From Paenibacillus_AA sp045062745 (GTDB lineage: Bacteria; Bacillota; Bacilli; Paenibacillales; NBRC-103111), in the NCBI RefSeq assembly GCF_045062745.1, contig NZ_JBJGED010000039.1, positions 1 to 64,000 on the forward strand: 64,000 nt of DNA, written 5' to 3'. The notes under the pieces were generated by a model. It had not been told where the DNA came from, did no database searches, and saw only the letters and a list, made by a program, of their open reading frames with translations. The translations under genes and the position numbers were made by a program. This document shows, in pieces, positions 51,237 through 60,378 of the stretch. How positions within the stretch are numbered: position 1 is the first letter of the stretch; every line of letters starts with the position of its first letter.

Positions 51237-52021
51237 CCACTTTGCGTGAATCTGTTAGAAGCGCGTCCTTCGGGGTGACGAACGCCGTCTTCATCGGGCG
51301 GAGCATTCGTCTCAGCCTGCGCAATACCGAGGCGCTGATCATGGCCATTATGCTGCCGATCATGCTGATGCTGCTGTTCACTTATGTATTCGGCGGCGCA
51401 CTCGATACAAGCGGCAACTACGTGAACTACGTCGTTCCGGGCATTATCCTGCTGTGCGCCGGCTTCGGCTCGTCGAGTACGGCGGTGGACGTCGCTACGG
51501 ACATGACGAACGGGATTATCGACCGCTTCCGGACGATGCCGATCCGGAGCCTGAGCGTCGTGACCGGGCATGTGGTCGCCAGCCTGGCCCGCAATCTTCT
51601 CGCGACCGTAGTCGTCATCGGCGTCGCTCTGTTGGTAGGATTCCGCCCTTCCGCAGGACCGATGGAATGGCTGGGGGCACTGGCCGTCATCGTCCTGTTC
51701 ATATTGACGTTCACCTGGCTGTTCGCCGCCATCGGTCTTGTGACGGGCAGCCCTTCGGCCGCCAGCGGCTATGGGTTCGTGCTCTTATTCCTCCCTTACT
51801 TGTCCAGCGCCTTCGTCCCGACGAGCACGATGCCTAGCTGGCTGCAGGGGGTAGCGAATCATCAGCCGATCACACCGGTTATCGAGACGATTCGCGGCCT
51901 CCTCACCGGCACTTCCATTCAAGATCACGCTTGGGTGGCCGTCGTCTGGTGCTTGGCCATTATGTTCATCGCCATCGTCTGGTGCGTCATCGCCTTCCAG
52001 CGCAAGGCGGGTCGCCGCTAA
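51233..52021 (+). CDS. ABC-2-type exporter permease (DrrB type)
   Basis: 262 residues, ATGA overlap with the ATPase. Six membrane helices; the conserved ABC-2 segment is visible as IIDRFRTMPIRSLSVVTGH and SGYGFVLLFLPYLSSAFVP. Forms a homodimeric channel for the drug exporter. Confidence 0.92.
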   Translation: MTTLRESVRSASFGVTNAVFIGRSIRLSLRNTEALIMAIMLPIMLMLLFTYVFGGALDTSGNYVNYVVPGIILLCAGFGSSSTAVDVATDMTNGIIDRFRTMPIRSLSVVTGHVVASLARNLLATVVVIGVALLVGFRPSAGPMEWLGALAVIVLFILTFTWLFAAIGLVTGSPSAASGYGFVLLFLPYLSSAFVPTSTMPSWLQGVANHQPITPVIETIRGLLTGTSIQDHAWVAVVWCLAIMFIAIVWCVIAFQRKAGRR

Positions 52022-52040
52022 GGAAGGGCGTGCGGGAACG

Positions 52041-52078
52041 AAACAGCGGTCCGATTTCGATCGGACCGCTGTTTTTAA
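52041..52078 (+). terminator. terminator of the ABC exporter
   Basis: AAACAGCGGTCCGAT and ATCGGACCGCTGTTT are perfect inverted copies around a TTCG tetraloop, followed by TTAATT. Confidence 0.92.
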
Positions 52079-52187
52079 TTGGAAGACATAGGCTCCGTTG
52101 TTTGGGGGAGGGAACCTAGTTCCGCTATTTTAGTGGATTAGAGGAATCACGTTCCATGTTGACTTCCTATTCTGCTCGTACGGAAAT

Positions 52188-52982
52188 CTATCTCCGAGAC
52201 CCACTGCGGGTCAAATAATGCTCGATCCCGTCCAGAATGCGTTCCAGCCCGAAATCAATGTCGCTCCCGATCGTATTGTCGGACTCGTTCTCATTGGTGT
52301 AAGCGCCGGACGCGATTAACGGGTACAAGTACGGAAAACTTTCCGGCTTGACGAGGTGCTGCAAGGCAGCGGTATAATTCAATCCGCTGATCGAATCCGG
52401 ACTCGCGCCGGCTTCAATCGCCCGATCCAAATCGCGGGAAATCATCGCAAACATCCGCGCATACGTGCTGAGCAGCAGGACAATCGACATTTTCTCAAAA
52501 TCGTTCAGCGGGAAGTTCCGCATGGGACGCAGCGCCCAGTCAATCAGCTTGAGGTTGTGCGGACCGAGGGGGATGCCGCTGACCGGGATGTCACCGTACC
52601 AGGGATGAAGGCGCATCAAACGCATGCATTCCCTTACGTACGCGCGCATCTCCTCGCGCCAATCATCGGCATGCTCGAGTTCAGCCGGCATCACGGTCTC
52701 GCACACGGCGTCCTGCATCAGGAACAGCAGGTCGTCCTTGCTGGAGATGTAGCGGTAGAGCGACATCGTCGTGAATCCGAGGGCGGCCGCCACCCGATTC
52801 ATGGAGACCGCGGCGAGCCCGTCCTTGTCGGCGATCGCGATGGCGGCCTGGACGATCTGCGGGACGCTGAGCTCGCCCTTCGGGCCTCTCCGCGGCTGCT
52901 TGGCCAGCCCCCAACTCAGCTTCGCGCCGTTCGGCAAATCTTGTATGGCTGTCTGATGCTCGTCATCGTGGTTGTTCTTCAT
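52188..52982 (-). CDS. TetR-family regulator of the ABC exporter
   Basis: 264 residues with an N-terminal extension before the helix-turn-helix (IADKDGLAAVSMNRVAAALGFTTMSLYRYISSKDDLL) and a TetR_C-type effector domain. Encoded opposite the exporter genes; matching palindromes precede both units, so it probably represses the exporter and itself. Start ATG five bases after AGGGGAG. Confidence 0.9.
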   Translation of the reverse strand: MKNNHDDEHQTAIQDLPNGAKLSWGLAKQPRRGPKGELSVPQIVQAAIAIADKDGLAAVSMNRVAAALGFTTMSLYRYISSKDDLLFLMQDAVCETVMPAELEHADDWREEMRAYVRECMRLMRLHPWYGDIPVSGIPLGPHNLKLIDWALRPMRNFPLNDFEKMSIVLLLSTYARMFAMISRDLDRAIEAGASPDSISGLNYTAALQHLVKPESFPYLYPLIASGAYTNENESDNTIGSDIDFGLERILDGIEHYLTRSGSRR

Positions 52983-53015
52983 GGCGACTCCCCTACACCT
53001 GCTCTAGGTGAAATT

Positions 53016-53030
53016 GTATATCCTATACAC
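53016..53030 (-). promoter_or_regulatory. putative TetR operator before its own gene
   Basis: GTATATCCTATACAC, a palindrome apart from its ends, 34 bp before the tetR start, followed by a further GTATACC half-site. It matches the site at 50283-50297 at 13 of 15 positions. Confidence 0.6.
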
Positions 53031-53103
53031 AGTATACCACAAACGGCTTGGTCAAACCTTACCGGTAAATTTGCAGGCGTTGGCTATGTGAATCGCCATA
53101 GTT

Positions 53104-53493
53104 TCATTTCTTTTTCTTCTTCGATTCTTTCTCCCGGTTCTCCTCGGCCCGAAACTTCACCATGTCGGTCAACAGGTCGTACGGGAAAGGGGAAGCGAGC
53201 GGGAACTTCACCGCCGACTTGGAGACGTCATAGGGGGCCAAGCGGTCCCGGAACACCTCGAATACAGTGAACGGAGGCGGGAAGGACAAGGAGGTGTGCG
53301 CTTTGTAGGCGGAGAAATAGATCAGCATCCCATGGTACTTGTACGCCGGAAGCTGATAACTGATCACTTCCTCCGCTTCGGGCACCGCTTCTCGAATCGT
53401 CTGTCGAATTTGCTCCAAAATTGCTTGAACGTCCTGCGGGAAGGTTACGATATACTCATCTACCGATTGAAAATTGCTTTTAGCGTCAGCCAT
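53104..53493 (-). CDS. DUF1801 (YdhG-like) protein
   Basis: 129 residues. DUF1801 signs: VDEYIVTFPQDVQAILEQIR, PEAEEVISYQLPAYKY, and KFPLASPFPYDLLTDMVKFR, with a lysine tail (ESKKKKK). Members include Fur-like iron-chaperone (frataxin-like) folds such as Bacillus YdhG, but the biochemical role remains uncertain. Confidence 0.85.
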   Translation of the reverse strand: MADAKSNFQSVDEYIVTFPQDVQAILEQIRQTIREAVPEAEEVISYQLPAYKYHGMLIYFSAYKAHTSLSFPPPFTVFEVFRDRLAPYDVSKSAVKFPLASPFPYDLLTDMVKFRAEENREKESKKKKK

Positions 53494-53557
53494 CTGCGCC
53501 TCCTGGAATTGGAATGAAAGGGGTCGTCTCTACCTTAATTATACAACAACGACGGAC

Positions 53558-55639
53558 CTAAGTTTCTTCCGAATTGCGGGGTACGAGCCGAGAAGCCTCG
53601 CCGGAGTATGTCAGCGTAAGCCGGTGCATCGCCCGGGTGCAGGCAATGTACAGCAAACTCCGATCCATCTCGGTCGAATAGTGCTCCGCGTTCGCGAACG
53701 GGACGAGCACTTGATCGAATTCCAAGCCCTTCGCCATCTGCGTGGACGCAATCATAATTCCCTCCTCGTACTTCCGGCTGTTGGAATCCAGCAAATGAAC
53801 CCGAGGCTCCGTCGCTCCTAACGCTTGATACAGCTGTTCGGCCCAAGACGACGACTTGCAAATAATGCCCATCGTGCGGAAGCCGGTTCGAGGAAATTGT
53901 CCGATTATGCCTCTAATGCGATGAAGCTCTTCGGCCGGCTCCTCGGTCCCGATCAGAAGAGGCTCCTCTCCATGGCGTTCGATCGGTTGGATAGGGCTTT
54001 CAGGCAGGATGTGCCTGGCGAAGGCGATGATTTCCATCGTGGACCGGTAGCTTTTCAAAAGCTCGACCGTATCCGCTCCGGGGAATACCAGCTTGATCAG
54101 CGCTAGTGACGAGGAGGAGTAAGGATTCAGGGACTGGCCGGCGTCACCCAGAATCGTTTTCTTGCACGGGTATAGCCGGGCCAGCACCGCATATTGAACG
54201 GGCGTGTAGTCTTGCATTTCATCGACGACGAGGTGCTTCACCGTATCGTACGGCGCCTTGCCTTCGAAAACGATTTTCATATAAACGAGAGGAAACACAT
54301 CCGCGTACTCCAGCTTGCCTTTCGGTCTCAGCCGAAAAAGCTCGGGCTTGCCGATAAACTCGTAGAACATCTTGTAGAGGGAAAGGATCGAATGCGTGTG
54401 GAACATCTTTTTCACAGCGGAGTAGATATTCTGGAAGGCGGATGGTCGGAGCCGCGCTCCCTGGTCGTCTCTGGCGGTTTCCGCGAGCGTCCTGGCGGTC
54501 TTTTCCAATCTGAGCTTGACCGGCAGCCTGCTGGATGCATTGTAGGCTTCCGATACCGCGTCCCTCGATAGGAACGCTTGATCCAGCGCGATCGCTTCGG
54601 GCACGAACCAGGCTGAGCCGACATATTCGATGAATCGGTCGATCTCGTGCACCATCTCGATACGCGCCTTGTAGCGAATGCGCTCGATCAGGGACACGTC
54701 CGCCCCCTGGGCAAGCTCCTCGACCTGCTCGCCGAACGTCTGGAACGAGCATTTCTCCCCGAGTTCTCTTACGGCGATATCCTCCATGCCGATCTCGGGA
54801 ATATGCTCTTCCCCCAGCTCCGGGAGGACGCTGGAGATATAATCGGAGAACACTTTATTCGGAGAGAGGATCAGAATCTGGGGGGACGTCAAAGTCTCTT
54901 TATTCCGATACAAAAGGAATGCGATCCGATGCAAGGCGACCGACGTTTTCCCCGAACCCGCGACGCCTTGAATGATCAGCTCTCGGGACGTAACATTTCG
55001 GATGATCGCATTTTGCTCCTGCTGGATCGTGGCAACGATATGCTTCATCTTCTCGTCCGACGTGCGGCTCAGCTCTCTTTGCAAAATGTCGTCGTGAATG
55101 TTCATCGAGCTCTCGATCATATATTCCATCGCGCCGCTGCTGATTCTATACTGCCGCTTCAAGCTCATCTCGCCGTCTAGGGGACCGTCCGGAGCGGAAT
55201 AAGAGGCACGACCGACTTGGTAATCGTAGAAAAGGCCGGCAATCGGCGAGCGCCAGTCGTAGATGACATTGTCTTGACGCTCGGCTGTGCTGAAGGCGTG
55301 GAGGCCGATGTAGAACGGCTCCGCTTCTGCCCGGGAATCCTCGTCCGCTCGAAAATCCACACGTCCAAAATAGGGGGACTGCGCCAATTTCCGCAGCTTG
55401 CTCAGCTTATGAACCGCCCTCTCCCCATAATCGATCGCGAGTGATAGATCGACCAAGTTCGCGGCCCGTTCCGCGGGATCCAGCTGGTCCCGATTGGCCC
55501 ACATATACGCTTTGGTATCCACAATGTCATGGGAAGCCGTGGCGATCTTCGTCTCCAACTCCCGCACGGCTTGCTGCAGCTGGGCTGTCACGGCACTCAA
55601 GTACTTTTTTTCATCCGTCTCGCTTGCATTCCAGATCAT
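53558..55639 (-). CDS. helD: HelD-like superfamily 1 helicase (RNA polymerase recycling)
   Basis: 693 residues. N-terminal coiled coil (about 1-60) that in HelD reaches into RNA polymerase; Walker A GVAGSGKTSVALHR (about 218-231); motif II LVVDEMQDYTPVQYAVL; motif III GDAGQSLNPY; motif VI-type VPFANAEHYSTEMDRSLLYIACTRAM. Like Bacillus HelD it should release stalled RNA polymerase using ATP. Start ATG after AAGGAGAG. Note the gap to the upstream gene holds a plus-strand promoter-terminator pair. Confidence 0.9.
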   Translation of the reverse strand: MIWNASETDEKKYLSAVTAQLQQAVRELETKIATASHDIVDTKAYMWANRDQLDPAERAANLVDLSLAIDYGERAVHKLSKLRKLAQSPYFGRVDFRADEDSRAEAEPFYIGLHAFSTAERQDNVIYDWRSPIAGLFYDYQVGRASYSAPDGPLDGEMSLKRQYRISSGAMEYMIESSMNIHDDILQRELSRTSDEKMKHIVATIQQEQNAIIRNVTSRELIIQGVAGSGKTSVALHRIAFLLYRNKETLTSPQILILSPNKVFSDYISSVLPELGEEHIPEIGMEDIAVRELGEKCSFQTFGEQVEELAQGADVSLIERIRYKARIEMVHEIDRFIEYVGSAWFVPEAIALDQAFLSRDAVSEAYNASSRLPVKLRLEKTARTLAETARDDQGARLRPSAFQNIYSAVKKMFHTHSILSLYKMFYEFIGKPELFRLRPKGKLEYADVFPLVYMKIVFEGKAPYDTVKHLVVDEMQDYTPVQYAVLARLYPCKKTILGDAGQSLNPYSSSSLALIKLVFPGADTVELLKSYRSTMEIIAFARHILPESPIQPIERHGEEPLLIGTEEPAEELHRIRGIIGQFPRTGFRTMGIICKSSSWAEQLYQALGATEPRVHLLDSNSRKYEEGIMIASTQMAKGLEFDQVLVPFANAEHYSTEMDRSLLYIACTRAMHRLTLTYSGEASRLVPRNSEET

Positions 55640-55698
55640 GGCGCTATCTCTCCTTCGTTCAGAATATCCTTAAGTATAGAGAGAATCGCAAAAAAATA

Positions 55699-55797
55699 TA
55701 GACTTATCCTTTCCGTTGTAGTATTATAAGTTAATCGTGGGTCCAAAAATTGGCATACGTCAGCCCAACCAAGTCTGTTCGCAGACTTGGTTTTTTT
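55699..55797 (+). ncRNA. possible small RNA unit
   Basis: TAGACT (55699-55704), 17 bp, TATTAT (55722-55727) form a plausible plus-strand promoter; 40 bp further a strong terminator (AACCAAGTCTG/CAGACTTGG, TTCG loop, seven T, 55767-55797) follows. Both neighbouring genes are on the minus strand, so the terminator has no obvious gene to end. A transcript of about 65 nucleotides is predicted. The -35 box is weak. Confidence 0.35.
55767..55797 (+). terminator. plus-strand terminator between two minus-strand genes
   Basis: A 9-bp stem with a TTCG loop and seven T on the plus strand; on the minus strand no T run follows. Confidence 0.85.
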
Positions 55798-55817
55798 GTT
55801 GTGTCAGACCGCACCTG

Positions 55818-56387
55818 CTAAGCCTTCGCCTCGGCCATTTCATTCGCCATGGCGACGAGCTTGCTGATTGTCTTCCAGTTCCGCACGGTAGCCGGCACAC
55901 CCAGCTTGTCCGCTTGAACGGCGAGCTTCGAATCGCGGATGGTGGGGTGGAACAGCATGTACAGATTGTTGCCGGACAGGTGGAACGATTCGTCCTTCGT
56001 CTTGTACTCCTTCAGCTTGTCCACGCGCTCCGGCTGCGGTTCCTCGAGCAGCATCGAGACGTACAGCACCTCGCCGACCGCGTTCTTTTCCGCCCGGGCA
56101 ATCTGCTCGTCCGTGAACGGGCAGTTCGAGGCAATCTTGTTCATTTCCTCGCGCGTTCTTATAATGGTCTTAATCGAGAGGCCGAACGTTTCCCGGATCA
56201 CATGCTCGATCCGCTCAGCGAGCGCGCCCGCGTCTTCATCCGACTCGAACAGGATGTTGCCGCTCTGGATGTACGTCTGAACCCGGTCCAAGCCCGACTC
56301 GGTAAGAGCGACCCTGAGATCCGCCATTTTGATCTTATTGTGCCCTCCGACGTTGATGCCTCGAAGCAAGGCGATATGAATGGTCAT
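55818..56387 (-). CDS. DUF1697 protein
   Basis: 189 residues. Typical DUF1697 N-terminus (HIALLRGINVGGHNKIKMAD), YIQSGNILFESDED and a second half with NNLYMLFH and VPATVRNWKTISKLVAM. Two ferredoxin-like halves are expected. Function not established in the family. Start after AAGGAGG. Confidence 0.88.
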   Translation of the reverse strand: MTIHIALLRGINVGGHNKIKMADLRVALTESGLDRVQTYIQSGNILFESDEDAGALAERIEHVIRETFGLSIKTIIRTREEMNKIASNCPFTDEQIARAEKNAVGEVLYVSMLLEEPQPERVDKLKEYKTKDESFHLSGNNLYMLFHPTIRDSKLAVQADKLGVPATVRNWKTISKLVAMANEMAEAKA

Positions 56388-56533
56388 AGCAGCTAGATTC
56401 CTCCTTTTGGCATACGTTTACAAAAATAGTTTAACAAGTTTTGGCTTTGCTGTCGAAATGGCGGTTGATCCTGCGTCATTAGAGTGAGTGGCGAAAACGT
56501 ACACTTCACTAAAACTGGAGAGGGGAATGGACT

Positions 56534-56881
56534 ATGCAGTACACACTCTTGTTCTATGAAAGCCCGGAGGATTTCGCGCAGCGAAAAGATCCGTCGCGGC
56601 AGCAGGACTATCTCGCCGGATGGGCGCATTATGTGAAGGCTTTGCGCGAATCCGGGATCGTGGTGGCGAGCGCCGGCCTACACGCCCCGGAGAGCGCAAC
56701 AACCCTTAGGCGGCAAGACGGCGAAGTGCTCGTGCAGGATGGGCCGTTCGCAGAGACGAAGGAACAGATCGGCGGATTCTTCATCATCGATGTGCCGGAT
56801 CTCGACACCGCACTCGAGTGGGCCGCCCGAGGCCCGGTCAATGCGGTGGAAGTGCGGCCCAATCTGCCGCCGATGAAGTGA
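56534..56881 (+). CDS. DGPF/YCII-domain protein
   Basis: 115 residues. QYTLLFYESPEDFA at the start and VQDGPFAETKEQIGGFFII, the DGPF motif, in the centre. The fold is a ferredoxin-like dimer. Its stop overlaps the start of the sigma-factor gene (GTGA), the standard pairing of ECF42 sigma factors with DGPF proteins. Start after GGAGAGGGG. Confidence 0.92.
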   Translation: MQYTLLFYESPEDFAQRKDPSRQQDYLAGWAHYVKALRESGIVVASAGLHAPESATTLRRQDGEVLVQDGPFAETKEQIGGFFIIDVPDLDTALEWAARGPVNAVEVRPNLPPMK

Positions 56882-58140
56882 CGAGCCCGGACGTGAACGC
56901 TCACCGCGCCATAGAACTCGCGGCTCGCGAAAGCTACGGGCGGCTCGTCGCCTACTTGGCCGTGCGCTGGCGTAATCTCGAGGCCGCGGAGGATGCGCTC
57001 GCCGACGCTTTCGTCGCCGCGCTGCAGACATGGCCGCGCACCGGGGTGCCGGACAAGCCCGAGGCATGGCTCTTGACCGCGGCGCGGCGGAGGCTCATCG
57101 ACGGCGCTCGTCGCCGACGTGTGCAAGAGGGCGCAGCACAGGAGATGCTCGCGATGACGGAAGAGGCTCAGCGCCGGGCGGACATGGACCGTTCGTTCCC
57201 GGACGAACGGCTCCAGATGCTGTTCCTATGCGCCCACCCGGCGATCGAGGCCCAGGTGCGCACGCCGCTTATGCTCCAGACGGTGCTCGGGATGGACGCG
57301 GCCCGCATCGCCTCCGCCTTCGTCGTGAAGCCTGCCACGATGGGGCAGCGGCTCTCCCGGGCGAAGGCGAAAATCCGCGATGCCGGCCTCAAGTTCGGGA
57401 CGCCGGAGCGGGACGAACTGCCGCAGCGTCTGCAGGCGGTGCTCGAAGCCATCTACGCCGCGTATGGCCATGGCTGGGACGACCTGACCGGCGTAGACCC
57501 GCGCCGTCAGGGACTGGCGGAAGAAGCGATCTACCTGGGGAGACTGCTCGTGCGGTTCATGCCCGACGAACCGGAGGCGCAAGGCCTGCTCGCGTCCATG
57601 CTGCATGGAGAGGCCCGCCGCTCGGCGAGAATGGATGAGGCGGGGACGTATGTCCCGCTGCTGGAGCAAGACGTCTCGCTCTGGTCGAGCGCTATGATCG
57701 AGGAGGCGGAGCGGTGCCTGAGCCGCGCCGCGCAGGCGGGGCGAATCGGACGCTTCCAGCTCGAAGCGGCGATTCAATCCGTGCACGCCGACCGCGCGCG
57801 GAGCGGACGCACGGAGTGGGAATCGAACGCGCTGCTGTATGAAGGGCTCGTCCGCTTGGCGCCTACGATCGGGGCGATGGTCGGGCGTGCGGCAGCCGTG
57901 GCCGAGGCGCGCGGGGCAGGCGAGGGGCTGGCGCTGCTGGAGGCGATTCCGGGCGATACGGTCCGGGATTATCAGCCGTATTGGGCGCTGCGCGCCCATC
58001 TGTTCATGTGGTCGGGGCGGGACGAGGAGGCCCGGGAGGCTTACAGCCGCGCGATCGGGCTGAGCACGGACCCGGCGGTCCGCGAGTTCTTGAAGCGGCA
58101 GGCGGCCACCGCGGGGGAAGTTAACGGAGTCGGCAATTAG
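56878..58140 (+). CDS. ECF42-type RNA polymerase sigma factor
   Basis: 420 residues from GTG at 56878. Sigma-2 region ESYGRLVAYLAVRWRNLEAAEDALADAFVAAL, sigma-4 region ALLM-type helix-turn-helix around VLGMDAARIASAFVVKPATMGQRLSRAK, then a long helical TPR-like C-terminal extension (about 190-415). Size, extension and the overlapping DGPF gene match group ECF42, which has no anti-sigma factor; the extension is thought to control activity. Target genes often include its own DGPF gene. Confidence 0.9.
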   Translation: MTSPDVNAHRAIELAARESYGRLVAYLAVRWRNLEAAEDALADAFVAALQTWPRTGVPDKPEAWLLTAARRRLIDGARRRRVQEGAAQEMLAMTEEAQRRADMDRSFPDERLQMLFLCAHPAIEAQVRTPLMLQTVLGMDAARIASAFVVKPATMGQRLSRAKAKIRDAGLKFGTPERDELPQRLQAVLEAIYAAYGHGWDDLTGVDPRRQGLAEEAIYLGRLLVRFMPDEPEAQGLLASMLHGEARRSARMDEAGTYVPLLEQDVSLWSSAMIEEAERCLSRAAQAGRIGRFQLEAAIQSVHADRARSGRTEWESNALLYEGLVRLAPTIGAMVGRAAAVAEARGAGEGLALLEAIPGDTVRDYQPYWALRAHLFMWSGRDEEAREAYSRAIGLSTDPAVREFLKRQAATAGEVNGVGN

Positions 58141-58180
58141 AGGCGATTCTAGTTTGTGGCGCGAGAAGATTTGCAGGATA

Positions 58181-58216
58181 GAGGGGCAACCATGATCGGA
58201 TCAGGGTGCCCCTTTT
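58181..58216 (+). terminator. terminator after the sigma-factor gene
   Basis: GGGGCA (58183-58188) pairs with TGCCCC (58207-58212), extendable with CC/GG, followed by TTTT. It overlaps the last codons of the convergent AbrB-family gene. Confidence 0.6.
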
Positions 58217-59301
58217 CGTTTGTCCTGGAAGCGAAAGAACGCCCTTAGCAAAAAGGGCACCGCGAACATAATGAAAAACGTGCGGAACAGCTGATACCCC
58301 GCTACGATGGACAGATCGGCATGGATCTCCTGGGCGATGATCCCCATCTGGTCCATCCCTCCGGGCGCGAGACTTAGAAGCGCCGTCGACACGGAGACGG
58401 CGTGCAGCCGAGTCAGCAAGACGCTCAAGCCCCAGGCTCCCGCCAGGAGCAGCAGGCCGCTAACGATCGCGAGCGCGATCGTCCTCACCTTGCGCTGCAG
58501 CCGATCCGGCTTCAGCATCAGGCCGACGTACGCGCCGATCGTGAGCTGGGCGGCGCCCATGATTAGGGCCGGGAGTGCGGGTCCGTGCAATCCGGCCGCT
58601 TGCAGCACGGCGGTGCCGAGCGCGGGTCCGAGCAAATAAGCGGTCGGGAAACGGATCATATTCCCGGCGACAGCGCAAGCGATGCATACCGGGACGAACA
58701 GCAGCATGTTCGGCAGCAAACCGCTCCAGCTGACGGCGGCATGGGCTATGGCTGTGGAGGCGGCCGCATCGTGCGTCCCGCCGAATAAGGGACTGAACAC
58801 GAGCAGGGGGACGCATACGATGATGATCATGAGCCGAATCACCTGAGTAACGGTCACGACCGTCAGGTTGACCCCTTCGGTCTCGTCGGCCAAGGCGATC
58901 ACTTGCGTCAGCCCGCCCGGAATGCTGCCCAGCAAGGCGGTTTTGTAGTCGGACCCCGACAGCTTGGACACGAGGTAGGCGAGGCCCGCGCACATCAGCA
59001 CGAGCAGGCCGGTCAGGAGCAGCATGGACGGCAACTGCACCGCCATCTCCTGAAGCGCCGCGCCCGTCATCGCCAGCCCGATCGTATAGCCGACCGCGAT
59101 CATGCCCCCGTTCCGGAGCGGCCCCGGCCATTCATAGCGACCCTTGAACACATTAGACCCGATCAATACGGCGATCATCGGGCCGAGCAGCCAAGGGATC
59201 GGGAGCTGCAGCAGCTTGAATGCTACACCGCCGAGCACGGCCGTGGCGAGCGCCAAACCGTATCGGGAGAGGCGGTCCATTGTAAGGGCTTGTTGCTTCA
59301 C
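58201..59301 (-). CDS. AbrB-family (ammonia monooxygenase-like) membrane protein
   Basis: About 366 residues from GTG at 59301, ten bases after AAAGGAG; a longer start at 59328 is possible. About ten membrane helices in two homologous halves (AbrB_dup), each with the conserved block LPIPWLLGPMIAVL or FPTAYLLGPALGTAV. Gly/Pro-rich loops such as LLGSIPGGLTQV are typical. Called putative regulators or permeases in the literature; real substrate unknown. Confidence 0.85.
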   Translation of the reverse strand: MKQQALTMDRLSRYGLALATAVLGGVAFKLLQLPIPWLLGPMIAVLIGSNVFKGRYEWPGPLRNGGMIAVGYTIGLAMTGAALQEMAVQLPSMLLLTGLLVLMCAGLAYLVSKLSGSDYKTALLGSIPGGLTQVIALADETEGVNLTVVTVTQVIRLMIIIVCVPLLVFSPLFGGTHDAAASTAIAHAAVSWSGLLPNMLLFVPVCIACAVAGNMIRFPTAYLLGPALGTAVLQAAGLHGPALPALIMGAAQLTIGAYVGLMLKPDRLQRKVRTIALAIVSGLLLLAGAWGLSVLLTRLHAVSVSTALLSLAPGGMDQMGIIAQEIHADLSIVAGYQLFRTFFIMFAVPFLLRAFFRFQDKRKGAP

Positions 59302-59472
59302 TTCATGCGGTCTCCTTTTGATATCCAATGTGTTGATTTTAGCACATTTGCTTCGGAACTCAATCGGAGTTACGATGCCGGAATCGATCCCGACCTTTAT
59401 AGAATACGTGACAATTCGCCGGTAAGCCTCTATTGTAAGATGTAGAATGGGTACGGATCGGAGGAAGGATGA

Positions 59473-60267
59473 ATGAGTGAGCTGAATGCACGATTTCGTG
59501 CAAGAATCGGTCTCCCGGAGAATGAAGAGATTTCGTTTGATAGCCTCGATCGCGTGCTGGAACGGACCGCATTCGCGATTCCTTTTGAAAATTTGCGGAT
59601 CATGGAGAGACGGACCGGCGAGATTACGATGCCTAACTTAATGCATCAAATCCTGGACAACGGCGAAGGCGGCGTCTGCTATGAATTGAATACGATCCTG
59701 TACGGCTTCCTGCGGGACAATGGGTTCGACGTCGCTCTGACGCGAGGGGTCGTCTATAACTATGAAGCTGGGGCTTATTCCGCCCTTGGCCGTACGCATG
59801 TCACGATTCTCCTGAACCATGGAGGGCAACCTTATTTGGTCGATACGGGATTCGGGGGCAATTTGCCCTTAACGCCGGTTCCTTTAACCGGAGAGGTAGC
59901 GACTTCGAGAAACGGAGCGTTTCGGATTCCCAGCGGGGACGGTGAACCTGGAGAACATGTCCTCGAGGTGATGTTGAAGCATAAGCATAACGAGTGGAAG
60001 ATCGGCTATGCGTTCGACCCGGGGAAGCTTATGACCGATCTCGCAGAGTGCAATGACATCCAGCATACGATTGCGGAACACGAGCAGTCCGCGTTCAACA
60101 AAAATCCGCTTGTGACCAAATTGACGCCCCGGGGGAGTATCACCGTAACCGACAGCTCCCTGACTCGGTGGGTGGATGGGGTCATGACGAAAGAGCCGAT
60201 CGACCGAGACCGGTTCCGCCTGCTGCTGCGCGAAGAGTTCGGGTTGGGCCTCCAAGCGCCGCGGTAA
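59473..60267 (+). CDS. arylamine N-acetyltransferase
   Basis: 264 residues. The catalytic Cys in GEGGVCYELN, His in GRTHVTILL and Asp in LVDTGFGGNLP form the NAT triad; FENLRI near the N-terminus is also conserved. Acetylates aromatic amines or hydrazines from acetyl-CoA. Start ATG after GGAGGAAGGA. Followed by two consecutive terminators. Confidence 0.93.
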   Translation: MSELNARFRARIGLPENEEISFDSLDRVLERTAFAIPFENLRIMERRTGEITMPNLMHQILDNGEGGVCYELNTILYGFLRDNGFDVALTRGVVYNYEAGAYSALGRTHVTILLNHGGQPYLVDTGFGGNLPLTPVPLTGEVATSRNGAFRIPSGDGEPGEHVLEVMLKHKHNEWKIGYAFDPGKLMTDLAECNDIQHTIAEHEQSAFNKNPLVTKLTPRGSITVTDSSLTRWVDGVMTKEPIDRDRFRLLLREEFGLGLQAPR

Positions 60268-60275
60268 CGCCCAAA

Positions 60276-60322
60276 AAACCTCTGGAGTCGCACACTCAAA
60301 CGGCGACCTCAGAGGTTTATTT
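60276..60322. terminator. first hairpin after the N-acetyltransferase gene
   Basis: AAACCTCTG-AGTCGC pairs with GCGAC-CAGAGGTTT (one interruption), with A and T runs on both sides; works in both directions, serving the convergent SDR gene too. Confidence 0.75.
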
Positions 60323-60352
60323 GCATAAAGAATTTAGGAATATGCTCCGAAG

Positions 60353-60378
60353 GCCCACGTCACTTTGTGGGGTTTTTT
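60353..60378 (+). terminator. second hairpin after the N-acetyltransferase gene
   Basis: CCCAC and GTGGG around GTCACTTT, then GTTTTTT. It touches the stop codon of the SDR gene. The sequence recurs before the rhamnosidase gene (40308-40333). Confidence 0.7.

Noticed and set aside
56405..56430. TTTACA/TTAACA pair before the DGPF gene as a Pho box
   Set aside because: The hexamers are 14 bp apart, not 11, so they do not fit the PhoP repeat.
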